DNA of 64,000 nt from Aphidius gifuensis (taxonomy: Eukaryota; Arthropoda; Insecta; Hymenoptera; Braconidae), in contig NC_057789.1 in the NCBI RefSeq assembly GCF_014905175.1, positions 1,736,001 through 1,800,000 on the forward strand, in the 5' to 3' direction. The translations under genes were made by a program, and so were the position numbers. Of the stretch, positions 25,376 through 38,700 are shown one piece after another; positions within the stretch are counted from its first letter, which is position 1, and each line of letters begins with the position of its first letter. The notes under the pieces were generated by a model. The model was not told the origin of the DNA and ran no database searches. It worked only from the letters and a program-made list of their open reading frames with translations.

Positions 25376-27943
25376 ATTAGTAATGCAATTAATCCAATAA
25401 TTTTTCGTTCTTTCTTTCTTTGTTTAAAAATAAATGGTAAAAGATTTCTAAAGTTGTGATGGAGTATTTATTGTCGAACCATACGATAAATAGATAAAAG
25501 TAAGTTATAAAAATAAAAGAAAAAAACCTTGTAAAAATATATAGAATTTTTGGTAGAAACATTAATTTCATGTCTTCACATACATCGCCTACAAGTACTT
25601 AACTTTATTTTTTTTTTCTTTTTCATTTTTTGATTATCCTCTTCCATCAACAAGAGATGCTGTTGTAAATGGCCAAAGTAGATGTTTACATTCAATGCAC
25701 GTATTCAGAAACGAATGAAATTTGTCACGTTGAAAAGTGCCTAGCAAATTAAATGCCTCATGGGATTATACAAAAATGAGAAAACAAATAAAAAAAAATT
25801 CATTCAACTGTCTGACAATGTATAACTTCAAAACAATATTATCAATTTTTTTTTTTTTATAATAAAATTAATATATATACGTATATAAAAACTGGAATTG
25901 TTCCAGAAAAAATATTGTTTTTTTTTTTTTATCTAGAATATTCAAATAAATCATTAAAATTTTTATTTCCCTTGGAACGAGAGAATTGGCACGTTGATAT
26001 ATTTTTTCCAATTTCATTTATTGATTGTAATTTTTTGTTTTTAATTTAATTTTTTAATATTACAACGATTGAAACTTTATATATAGAAAAATTAGTTTTA
26101 TATTTTTTACATAAATTATTTTCTTTATCTATAATTATATTTTGTTTGAGGCAATTTTTTTTTTTTCATTGGTTTATTCTTTTTTTTGTTGGCTCACAGA
26201 TTGATTGAAATTTTACAAAAAAAATTGAAGGAATATTTATCAAATAAACCACACAATATTTGAGTTATTTTGTTTAATTATTTTTTTTATCTTTTATTTT
26301 GAATCATACCTTCTAAAAAATGTAAAAAAAATTCACAAGCTCGTGATGATTTTTTGTAGAGTGGACGATTCAAGATTTCCAATGAAAATAATATAAAAAA
26401 ATTTCAGTAAATTCTATACTACTTTTCTTTTTCAACTCAATAATTCTACTCGACCCAGTTTATTTATTATTTTTTTTTTTATTTCTATTCTCCTGAAACC
26501 CCAGGGGATTCTTTCAACTCACGTTGTCGAGTATCATGGACTTTTCCATCTCAATGCTAAAATCAAAATGAATAAAGAAGCAAAAATAAAAAAATTTAAA
26601 CTTTTAAATAAAATATAAAAAAACACAAAAGAAGAAAAATTGAAAAATCTTTTTTTTTATTATATCAATGGGGATATTTATAATTTCAAAACAATTTTTT
26701 AGACATTTTAATAAATAAATAAAAAAATCATTTACAACTTGAATATTTATTTTTTAAATTATCATTATTATTTAATTTTTTTAATCAAATTATTTATATT
26801 TTAAAATTATTTATTTATTTATTTATATTTTCAGTGAATTTTGTTTATATTTATTCATTCAAATTACATGTTAAAAATAAAAACAATTTCCTATCAATTT
26901 TTTTACAATTAAAAAAAAATTTTAAAAAATTATTTTACATTAATTTATTATAATTATAAAAAATAATTTAATTATAATTTATTTATGATTTTAAAAAACC
27001 TTTTTAATCAAATTATGAAAAAACATTTTTTATTTCATTTATTTAAAATTATATATTCACTATTCTCTTTGAACTTTTTTTAATAAAATTGAATTTTTTT
27101 TAAATTTAATTTCAGTATGTTTTATGAATTTTTGTTTAAATTAAATTTGAAATTTTGTAAATGAATATTTAGAGCTGTTTAAAGATTTGTTTATTGAAAT
27201 TTTATTTACCTGCCTGATCAATAATTAATTTGGAATTCAAGTAACAATGTTACCGCAAGTAAATACAGTGTTATTTATATCGTCATCGAGTGATCTCAGT
27301 TATTGTCATATTATCCACAAACATGAGATTATTGTCCTGTTTCACTGTGAATTAGCAATTCGATTATATTGCCATAGGCTTTATGCATATTATCCCTCTA
27401 TGTATGTTAGCTTCATCTGTGGCTATAAAGCCAAATATATCCTTCTGTAATAACCGCCATTAAATTTCGAAATTCATATTACAATATGAATTCAAATTAT
27501 TTCCTTCAAAGCTCCAAAACTTTGAAATTTCCATTGAAATATTTTTGATCAATACCATAATGATACTCGTAGACAAAAGTTTATTGAATTCTAAGATATA
27601 TTATTTTTTTATTTTTTTATTTACTCATTGAATTGGAAATTACGATAAATTGTTTAAATTTCTATTCTAATTATCATTTTAAAGATCTTATGTTTTTTAA
27701 AAAATAAAAAAAATAAATTTGTACAACTTTAATTTAGAAAAATACATGAATAATATTTTTTTAAACTTTTTAATAATTTAATTTATAAATTTTCAATAAA
27801 AATAATAATGCCAATAATTTATTATTATTATTATAATTTTTCAAATTTAAGTCTTTAATTAAAAAATTCCAGTAAATTAAATAAAATTTTATTAATAAAA
27901 ATAATTTTTTTTTATTGTTTTTAACGAGAGGTTATTCATTGAA

Positions 27944-28196
27944 TATTTTAAAAATTTTTGGATATATGAAACGAAACCCCCTCAATATTATCCATATTTT
28001 GAATTTTTAACTACGTTTATTGTTAAATTAATTAATACAGTAGCAGTCTGTTCTAGTACAGCCAATGGAATAGACGCATATTTTTTACTGGAAAATTCTC
28101 AAAATTTGTAAATATATAAAGCAAAACCCCTTCAATATTATGCACCATATGAATTTCCAACCAAAACGTTTGTTGTTGAATAAATAAATAAATACA
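27944..28196. repeat. Two direct copies of a ~100 bp segment
   Basis: Segments at about 27944-28040 and 28094-28196 share AAAATTT-TGTAAATATAT-type starts, AAACCCC-TCAATATTAT, AACGTTTGTTGTT-type middles and an ATACAG end. They are separated by about 53 bp of unrelated sequence. The copies are moderately diverged. Confidence 0.6.
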
Positions 28197-29398
28197 GAAG
28201 GTCATGGTGTCACATAAAATATTTCCGTGGGGGTAAGTCTGGCCATGGATAACCCCTCGGTTTTTAAAGACTTTTTTATTTGTGAAAAATTAATTTAAAG
28301 CTGTTTTAATACACAGTTATTTTGTTAAAATTATTTTTGTATTTTAATTTAGAACAATAATGATGAAAAAAAAATAGATGATTTTGTTATTTTATATGTA
28401 TTTAGTCAGGTTTAAAATGTTTGTGATAAAGTTGATTTTAAAGTTGTTGTATAGTTCAAATGATGTAGCATGATAATGATAGTGTTGATAACAGATATCG
28501 CTTTGATGTTAAAGTGTAATTCGATAGCTTGTTCATTGAGATCGATTCACTGTCGAGAGCAAAATACAAGCCCGGATCATGAAGCAATATGTACATGACA
28601 CACGCTTTTCAAACTAAACAATATACTCTCATTTCAACTTTATCAAAAATAAAATATTATGTTGACGGATAAAAATACTAAAAAATAATCCATCATGCTG
28701 TTTAACGTCTGAATTTTATATACAACATTTTTCATTGTTATTTTGAAAATTATTTTAAAAATTCGTTATAAATACTGTGTATAAAATTTAAATCCAGTGA
28801 TACTTGGAAACATTTTTAAAATGTTTAAAAATTTTTGTTTTTATTATTTCATATAGATTTTTTTTTTCCTCCAGTATCACTGGTACAAAAAAAAAATTCA
28901 TATTTTTTATTTTCTATTTTTTATTTGGAAAAATAAATATACTTTTATAAATATTTTTTTTTTGATATGTATCGTTGTCCACTGTTTGTTTATTTTACAA
29001 CATAAACATCGTGAATTATTAAAAGAAAAAACCAAATTTTTTTTTCTACTTTAACTAACAGAACAATTGAATTTAAACATTTTTTTTTCTTTAAACTAAT
29101 ATTTGATTTATAAAAAAAAATAGCAGAAATGTTGATATTTATTTTTAGAAAAATAGAAAAAAAATAAATAACAAAGTTAAATTAATAATGGAAATGAGGT
29201 GCATCATAATTCTTGGGAAATTAAATATTTCAGTAGTACAAGTCAATGACAAAGTTGACCTTAAAATTTTATTATTTTCCTTAAACATAAATTTATTAAT
29301 TAAATATTTTGACACAAAATTAATTAACTTAGTATTTAGTTTTATAATAAATAAATTATAATAAATGTTAACATAAATTATGAAAATTATTGAATTAG

Positions 29399-30100
29399 AA
29401 ATTGCAAAAGGATATTTTGGCGGCTGGGACAAATATTTCCGAGCATAGAACCAGGAAAGAGATTATCCTTACTCGTTCTTTGCAAGGAGATATTTGTTCC
29501 ACACACTTGGTCCTTCAGTTTTCCAGTTTTAATTAGGCTGAAGGAACGAAATGAGAGTTGGAGTCAGAATGTTTCCTATAGAATAATAAGGTCCAATTTA
29601 ATAATTTTTGATTCGGGATTTGAACTTAGGACTACAGGCACCGTAAAACGGGGCCCCTGTCCCACTGAACCACAAGCTTGCTTGTCGTTTTAATGAAAAA
29701 AATATCTTAATAAATTAATTTACAATTTTTCCAAGATATAAGAAAATATTTAAAAAACCAGTAAATTATTAAATGGAATATTTATTTATTTATTATAATA
29801 ATTTTCATGACATTTTTCATTATTATAATATTATTTTGTTTATTTTTCACTGTCCTTGGATTATTTTTATAATTGTTAGCTTTTATTTTAAATATGTTTT
29901 TCATACAAATACAAGTTATCTGATGTTTTTTTTTTATTTTTTGAGAATATCTCAGTAGTACGAGTCAATGACAAAGTTGATTTCAAAATTTTATTATTTT
30001 TCTCAAACGTGAATTAATTAATTAAATATTTTGACGGAAAATTAATTACCTCAGTATTTAGTTTTATAATAAATAAATTATAATATTTTATTCTCGAAAA
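29399..30100 (-). mobile_element. Repeat element carrying tRNA-headed copy D plus outer module
   Basis: Minus-strand unit at 29399-29687: the foldback tail lies at the left (AATTGCAAAAGG; stem arms about 29428-29442 and 29486-29500), the core is 29501-29616, the B-box complement is near 29617 and the A-box complement is CCACTGAACCACAAGC. To the right the outer AT-rich module (29688 to about 30100) matches that of copies E and F. One internal part of that module is repeated near 29230-29350 and 29950-30080, suggesting local duplication. Confidence 0.75.
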
Positions 30101-33100
30101 AAAAATTTAGGGAACAAAAATTAACATGTTCAAGTAGTACAAGTCAAGCGGTGTCAGGCGCAACGTTCAAATCTTGAGAAGAGCGGTGAAAACAACTTGA
30201 AATATGTAATGTAAAATAAAATAATATAAAAAAAATATTAATCTATTTAAAATGTCAATAAAAGTCGATCAATTTGAACATAAATTTTTATTTATTATTG
30301 TTTTTGTAAACTATTTTTTCACATCTAACATTGAAATGGATAAAAAACCTGAAAAAAAAACAAAAGACATTGTTGAAATTTTTTAGCAATTTGTTCCGGA
30401 CAATTTTTTTATCTATCTATTCTATATATTGATACAAATCATTGCAACAAAACGTAGATAAAAAAATAAAAGATTTATTATTATATTATATAGATATAAA
30501 ATGAATAAGAAGTCAATTTTTTTTTATATTTTTTTTATCATTTTCTGAATGAGTTTTATATTTTTTTTTTTATATAAAAAGGCTATTGTATATCTTGTTT
30601 ATTATTTTTGATAGATGATAAATTTTCTTTTTTATCGTTTGATAAAAGCTTATTAACATTTTTATATTTTTTTCATATTGAGATATTTAAAAATAGGCAA
30701 ATTGACAATTTAAAAAATAATAATAGTAAAAGACTTTTTTTTTTTTTTTGATTTTTTGATGTGTTTGATAGGTTGATGACTGGCTGGAAAAAAAGTTTAC
30801 CAAGCCATTAAATACTTAGAGGGTCTTGAGTGTGCTTCAAAAGTACGTCATAAAAATTATTACTTAGAGAAAATAATAATAAAAATAACATTAGCTTACA
30901 GTATTTTTTCTTGAATTTTAAAATCAAAAAAACAGAAAATACTAGTCAAGACACGAAACAATAAATAAAACTAAACAATTGGCTTTTTTTTTTGTTCAAA
31001 ATGTAAACAATAATTACTGGTAAATAAATATTATATAAGCTAAAAAATATATATATTTTTCCATAAGAGATTCAAGCTAAAATATCAAACATTTTTTTTT
31101 TTTTTGTTTTTTCAAATTTAAAAATTCAATTCAATTATTTTCCTGTTATCCAATAGTTTTTATTTATTTTTCTTTTGTTTGTTCCATCATTGTCAATTAT
31201 AAGCAGAAATATTAAACATGTTTTTTAAATAATTACAATCGATTTTTATTTTTAATTATCAAGAGATAAAAAAAAAAAAAAAAAAAAACACTTTGAAAAT
31301 GAAAATTGAATGAATTATATAAAAAAATAAATGATGGTTTTTATATTTCACAAATTGACAGTAATTATAACGAGAATATAGATTGGATAATAATGAAAAT
31401 TAACAAGTACATTGGATATTCCATCATACAAAATAAATAACTACTCATTCCATTATTGAAATTTTTATTTTTTACAATTTTTTTCTAGGCTAATTATTTT
31501 ATTTTTCCTACGAGCTAACAATTCATATTTTTTTTTTTTCGTTCATTTATATTAAATTCTACTTGTTCAATGTACACTTTAAAAAGAATTTTATTCGAAG
31601 GAAAAAAATAATAAAACGAATAATCATTTGTATAAAATTAAAATAAAAAAAATGAAATAAAAATATAAAAAAAATGAATAAAATATAATTAATAACAAAG
31701 CTGCCATTATCATTATCATTCTTCGTCAAATTTTAAACTCAAATAAAAACGTTTCATTGGTAGAATAGTAAAAAAATAAAAATACCACTCATTATGTAGT
31801 TTTATAATAAAAAAAAAAGGCTATTATTGTACTTTAAAAATTTTCACAAATTTAAAAACTTTTAAAACTTTTAAGAATTTAAAATATTTAAATTAGATTA
31901 TTAAATATATATTTCTTGGTTTAATTTTAATTTAATTTCACATTGAATTGTCATTTAGAATTAAAAAATACATTGTCACATTAAAAGTTATAAAAGCGTA
32001 TGTCCAATTTTTCTTTGAATTCTAAATTTTTGTTTTTTTTTTTAAAGTTAAAAAAAATTAAAATAAATTTTTTTTTACTTGGTATTATTATCGATTTTTA
32101 TCAATGATTTTATTGTTTATTAGTTAAATAAATTTGATCAATTTTAAATCGTTAAAAAATGTAAAAAATTTAATTCGTAAAAAATTTTTCTTCTACTTTT
32201 TGAAAAAAAAAAATTACAAAAATGTCATTTCTTGAGCTTTTAATTCAACAACATATATTATATTTTAGAAATTATTTATTTATTTAAAATTTATCAATAA
32301 AAATATAAACAATATAAAAATTATTCTGTTAAAAGTATGAGGCTATTGTAAAAACCATCACGATGACATCAAGAGAATAGAATAAAAAAATGTTTCAACA
32401 TCCCAACGGAGGGTCTTTTTATCAAGAGTGTATGTAATGTAAAAAAGTCAGAAAATATATATAAAACGACAAGAGAGTTGAAACGACAAAAGAATAAAAA
32501 ATAAAAAAAAATATATAATGAAAAAAAAAAAAGAACAAGTGATTGCTTGATGGAGGTCTCCCTCTTTGAGAGGGTCAAATTGTAAATGATTGTACTTGTG
32601 GGGTGTTTACAAATAGTATATATTTTCAACTTATATCCAAGACGATTATTTTCTCGTTTCGAATTTTCAATATAGTTTTTTTTTTTTATTTTTATTTACA
32701 CTTACTTACTTATTTTTTATAAAATAATATTACAAAAAAAAAAAAAGCTACGTGGTATTGTTGTCGAGGTAAAAATGTTATTTTAATTTTACAATTTTAC
32801 AGTAAATTAATTTTTACTGGGATATTATTATATCCCAGACAAACTCTTAAATTGTATAACAAATTTAGTGACAACCACAGACTAATGATTCATGTATAGC
32901 CGTAAATTTTGTAGAACAAATCCATCAGGTTGTCAAGATTAATCTCTTATGTAATTGGATAATTATGTCAATTTGTTTAACGTGATTTTCCTTTTTTTTT
33001 TAAATTCTACTTGTTGGCTAAAATAATATAATAATATCGTGGTCAAGTATTTTTTTTATGGCGGTGTTGTCGTTGTTAATAACAAGCTCAAAAATAATTA

Positions 33101-34384
33101 CATTTTTAGATTTTTTTTATTATAATTTTTGACACAATTTTAAAAATAATAATAGCTCAACAATAACCACTTACTAAACATTAAAAAAAAATATAAAAAT
33201 ATTTTTTTCATGAGTTAATAAAATTGAGGGATGAAAAATTCATTCTACTTTGTTTAAAAATTTTTCGTTGGTTTTTATTTATTTTTTTTGTTGTCAATGT
33301 TAAATTAGGGGGAAATAAATAATGGATATTTATTTAATTAAATTTTAATTGATATTTGTTGATTTAATTTTTTAAATAAATATTTAAAATTTTTGTTTGG
33401 CAATGTGAAAGGTGGATGTTTATATACTGATGAAAAATAAATCATTAAAAGTATAAAAAACTTTTTAAAATTTATTTTTATATATAACATTTAATTGTAC
33501 ACGTTTCAATTTTATTTATTTATTTTTATTTGTTATCTTAAGTATTGTTTGTTAGTTTGAAATTTTCTAAAGAAGATAAAAACTTAATATAAGATTAACC
33601 GTAACGTAATTACAGTTTTGTACTTTCCAATATCCGGAGAGACGGATCTTTCCTGATCGCTCATCACATCGACCTTTCTGATTTTTATTTATTTTATTTA
33701 CTTTTTTTTTTTGCATCGTTGGTTTATATCTTCCTGAACGATAATGTCATCCATTAAACTCATTCAAAATATACCTGTCTACAAATGTTTTATATTTTTC
33801 AAACGTGGCTTAAAAATGTTTATTATTATTTTTTTCTTTGACTCAATTGAAGCTTTTTTTTTATTCATTCAACATCAAAGTTCGTACGCGAAAAATGTCG
33901 AGAAATTTGTTTGACAAAGTTAAGTTTAACTTAACCCATCGGACAAAGCAAGTGAAGCAAAATGAATTTAACGAACCGTTTAATTTATGATAAAGGAATT
34001 TTTTTTTATCACAGAATAATTGAATAAACTGAAATATCAAAATATAGAGATATACAACAATGTTATATTGTTGTTGATATTGTTTGATTTTTCAGTTCAT
34101 TTGATAACACTGTAGAGTGGATATTGTAGACATTTATCAAGTACAATAGTTGAGTGACGGGGGTTTAATTATTCCTCAACAACTACATGCATTGTACCTT
34201 GAAATTGGCAAACTGGTTCAACAACCAGCTTGCTAATAAACTCACACATTTGATGATTGATCTATTTGATTGATTAAGACAAATAACAATCGATCAAGAG
34301 TTTGATAATTTAAACTGTCTGATTAACATCAATTAATTATACAACTTATCCGAAATCTGTGTACAAAAATATTCCAATAAAAAA

Positions 34385-35470
34385 AATATAATAGAAAATA
34401 TTCACTAGCAAGTAGAAAATAAATTAATCACAGAATTTATCGTAAATTTATATAATAATTATCTCGTCAATAATATATAGCGATAAATTGAATAAATATA
34501 AATACAATGAATAAATATTCAATACAATATTTGAAAGGTAAATATTAAAAAAATTAAAAGAAAAAAAATATCAACATTTAGTCATTACAATACGATGATT
34601 AATTAATTAATTTTTAAATAAATTAATTTACAATTTATCCAAGATATATGGTAAAAGTGAATTTGCAAAAAAAATAAATAAATTATGGGATAGAATAGTT
34701 ATTTATTTATCATAACTTCCGTGACATTTGATGACAGACATTGTGCCATTATGATTACTATGTTTGTTTTATTTTTTAGACTACGATTTGGGAAAATACT
34801 TGAAAAAAAACTGTTATTAATATTATAATAAAAAATTAAGTTATTAAAATTATTTAATGAGGAATTGCAAAAGGATATCTCGGCGTCTGGGACAAATGTT
34901 TCCGAGCATAGAACCAGGAATGAGGTTATCATTGCTCGTTCTTTGCAAGGAGATATTTGTTCCACACGCTCGGTCCTTGGATCATATGCAGACATTGTTT
35001 TCGCATCATTTTTTGCAGATGTGTCCTTAACAGTGAGGGATTTTTGAGTCAATTTACTACACGTTTATTCAATTTTATTAACAGTATATTCGAAAACCAC
35101 CCTACCAAAGATTCGAACGCAAGACTACAGGCACCATAAAACGGGACCCTGTCCCACTGAACCACAAGCTTGCTTGTCATTCAACCGAGAAAAATATCTA
35201 AATAAATTAATTTACAATTTTTCCAAGATATATGATAAAAGTTAATTTAGAAAAAATAAATAAACTATTAAATGAAATATTTATTTATTTATCATAATAA
35301 TTTTGATGACATTTTTCATTTTTATAATATCATTTTGTTTATTTTTTACTGTGCTCAGATTATTTTTATAATTATTAGCTTTCATTTTAAATATGTTTTT
35401 CATACAAATACAAGCTACATGATGTTTTTGTTTTATTTCTTGGGAAATTATTTACTAGGATATTTTATTT
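34385..35470 (-). mobile_element. Composite repeat element carrying tRNA-headed copy E
   Basis: Left flank 34385-34862 and right module 35181 to about 35470 surround the minus-strand unit 34863-35180. The unit has a tail with TCTGGGACAAATGTTTCC and its partner arm GGAGATATTTGTTCC, the core 34964-35109, the B-box complement GATTCGAACG and the A-box complement CCACTGAACCACAAGC. The flanks align with copies C, F/G and H/I. An antisense open frame across it is an accident of the repeat. Confidence 0.8.
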
Positions 35471-35794
35471 CTAGACGATTTGACCAGGAAATCTATAATT
35501 ATCTCGTCAAGTATTACATCAAACCGTCTTTTTAATTCATTGTCATGATTTTTTTTTTGTTTCAGCAATCTAGAGCAAAGCTCATTCACCATGTAAATTG
35601 ACTGTAATATTATTCGCAGAAAAAAAAAGTCAGAGCTAAATTAAGCCACGAATTATAATTAAACAGTTTCAGTAAATTACAAATATTCATAGAATGTAAC
35701 AATCCTAGAGCAGAATAATACAGCATTAAAAATAAAAAAAAAACAAAAAAAAAAAACCAAGATAAAAATTAAATTACCAAAAGTAAAAGACACA

Positions 35795-38700
35795 ATGGCA
35801 GAGAGTGATGAAATTGTCAGCAGAATGCTACGTCATATACTGACAAATTTAACAAGTACAAGTAGTAGTATTGCTGCAACAACAATATCTGATATATCAC
35901 GTTCTAATGTCACCAAAAATATACAGTACAATTTTGAAATATCACCATCACCATCACCACCAACAATCCTAGAAATTGGCAACACTCCAACAATTTTAGA
36001 TAATCCATCTACAATTTTAAATAGCTTCGGAGTTACAACATCAACATCAACTAAAACTGATCAACAAATTTACAATTCAACTGGTTATCTTGTTGATCAA
36101 GACGAGCTTGAATACAGTGAGTATAATAAAATTTATAAAATAATAAAAATCATATGCATCAGATGAATTTCAAGTTTACATTCAAGCTGTAATTCCAAAG
36201 TCTAAAAACTATTTTTTTCTTTACAAAAAAAAAAAGACTTATATTTTTTTTTAATACATTTTTGAAAAACTCTTTTTTATAAAAAAAAAAAAAAATTCAA
36301 ACTGGATAGGTTTTAGTATTCTTGTCACGTTTTGAACTTGGTAGAATAAAATGACAAAAGTTTTTCAAGTACGAGATATAATTTTTTTTGTTTCTTTTTG
36401 GGAATTTAAAGGATAAGCAAACAAAGCAGCAAACAGTAGTGAGAAAATTTGTTAATTTTTATTTCGATTAGTCTGTGATGATGCTGATGATGATGATGAT
36501 GCTGGCTCAAATATAAACTGACCAAAAAATATTAAACTATGTACATTTAGTACTTGGGATTATTTGAAGTAGATAAAATAAACAATTGTAAATGACTTGA
36601 TCAAATTTGACAGATCAAGTCAATCATTTGTCTGAATGATGTTGAATTATTTGAATGTGCAATTGGCATTGGTTACATAACAGGACAAACATCTGTTCAA
36701 ATAGTTTATCTTCAATTGACCTGACTTTATTTGTTTCTTTTATTTTCTATTTTTATATACTCAATCATTTTTGTTTTTTTTTTTTTTTGCTATTTCTACT
36801 ATCAAAGCAATCAATTTAATCACGCAAGAATACTTTCAACAATGTTTTTCAACTTTTCTTAACATTTTTATATATATTCTTTTTTTTTTTTAACTTTGAA
36901 ATCTATACTGATCTTGGATTTTCCATTTGCGATGCTTTTACACATTGAACGAAAAGGAAATCGAAAAAAAAAGCCTTTTTTTCGATTTTTCTTTTTATAT
37001 ATCAACTTTGTTTTTTTTTTTCTTTTCATTTTCAGCTTTGGTTTTATTTTTTTCTTGTGAACGTATTTTTTTTTCTACGATTCAAGCCACTTATTGGTTC
37101 CGCTCAACTTGATGTCTTGCATCGGTCTTTGAGAAAGCAAGAAACTTTGTCATTCGAGTCATCGATTGGCGGGTCTTTCCTGTGTCTTCGTCAATTGAAA
37201 CATAGAGAAAGATCAAATTGCAAACTTCTTGTGGTCTATCAGTATTAAATTTATTTACCTGACTTGCTTGAAATCTATATGTACCTTTTTTTTCTTTTTT
37301 CTTTTAAACTTTAACAAGTGCATTAACTTTAATTTCTTCTGTATAAACTTTTAAGTTTACGTTCATCATCAACTTTTCAATCCTTCAGGCAATTTTATTT
37401 TATTTAAAGTCTTGCTTGATAAGACAACTTTACGATAATGCAAATCAGGATCAAATTTCCGCTCTTTAATATCATCAACATGATCATAAACAATATTTTT
37501 TTTTTTTCAATCATAACACTGTCATTAATTCTCAATTTTTTTTACTATTTTTTTTTTTATCACAGTGGAGTACATAAATAATACTTATAATAATTTTTGA
37601 CTTTTTTTTTTCTTTTAACAACCATAAATAATAAATAAACAAAATAAATTTTTATAAAAAAAAATACATATTATTTTAACTTCATTTTTAAAAAAGCTCC
37701 AATTTTTTTTTATCGTTTATTTTGAATTTTTTTGATAGCTTTGTCGTCAATAGAAAAAATAAAAAAATATTTTTTCGAATGGGGAATTTTGCCACACTCA
37801 CCCTTTGTAAATGAAAAAAAAAAAAATTCATAAAGTCAAAATGGAATTTTCAAGACCATTATCATTTTCAGAATAAATCCACCTTTTTTTTTTTTTTTCA
37901 TTTCTAAAATGGTCAGTCGAAATTGATTCAACCACCAGAATTTTTCTTTCAATAGAAAAAAAACATATTAACATTTCTTCCACTTGATACAATCTAAAAA
38001 ATTTTTATGATTAAATTTTCTAAACCACTTTTACCAGAAAAAAAAACTACGTGAGCAAAATTTAAAAATAAATTATTTTCATGACCAAGAATTGAGTACA
38101 ATTAATGTGCCAAAAAATAAAATAGTATAAACAATGATAAAAAAAATATTTCGAAAAAATATATAATTAGTTTTTTTAGTATTTGATGAAGAATTAAATT
38201 TTTTTTTGGAGCTTTCATTAGTTTGACTGTTTGAAGTATTTGTAAATTTAATTTTCCCACTTGGTTTTGATTTTTTAATTAATAATTTATCATCTTGACA
38301 AGGGTCGCAAGCTTGTGTTAAATTTTTTTTCCCACCTGAAGAAAAAATGAAAAATTTATTTCTTCAAAAGTAATTTATGCCTAAATTGAAAATTAATAAA
38401 AATAAAAAATAGATATGGTTATTCAACTTACACACCTTTGTTCCTTTCACTCGATTATTTTTTTTTCTACACTTTAATTTAATTTTTGATGAAGATGAGT
38501 AAATTGATGCTGTATTTTTTGGAGTAGAAACATCAAAGTATGCCTTCGAGCAGAGACAATTGATAGAATTTCCATATTCATTTTGTCTTGTATATTTATT
38601 TGATAAACGTTTCTTTGTTGAGTTGCAAGTTTTATAATGATCATTATAAAGACAATTAAGCTCATCATAATTTAAATACATATTTAAAAATTTATGTAAC

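Larger units (their letters stand above)
19718..35794. other. 16 kb without a supported gene
   Basis: This region is AT-rich, with tRNA-headed repeat copies B (20913), C (24589), D (29399) and E (34863), a two-copy direct repeat near 28 kb, and GC-richer patches at 22150-22285, 27240-27470, 28440-28610, 33600-33700 and 34080-34330. Open frames of 60-117 codons occur, but they are Phe/Asn/Lys-rich or lie on repeats. The two least trivial are minus-strand frames at 23424-23711 and 24219-24437, neither with splice or homology support. The patches may be regulatory sequence or non-coding exons of the gene that starts at 35795. Confidence 0.5.

Noticed and set aside
34699..35052. 117-codon minus-strand frame
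   Set aside because: It runs across the tail and core of repeat copy E and is not kept in other copies.
35272..35470. About 60-codon frames starting MKYLFIYHNN or MEYLFIY, shared by copies D, E and F
   Set aside because: They lie in the outer AT-rich module of the repeat. Most differences between copies change the amino acid, so there is no sign of selection on a protein.
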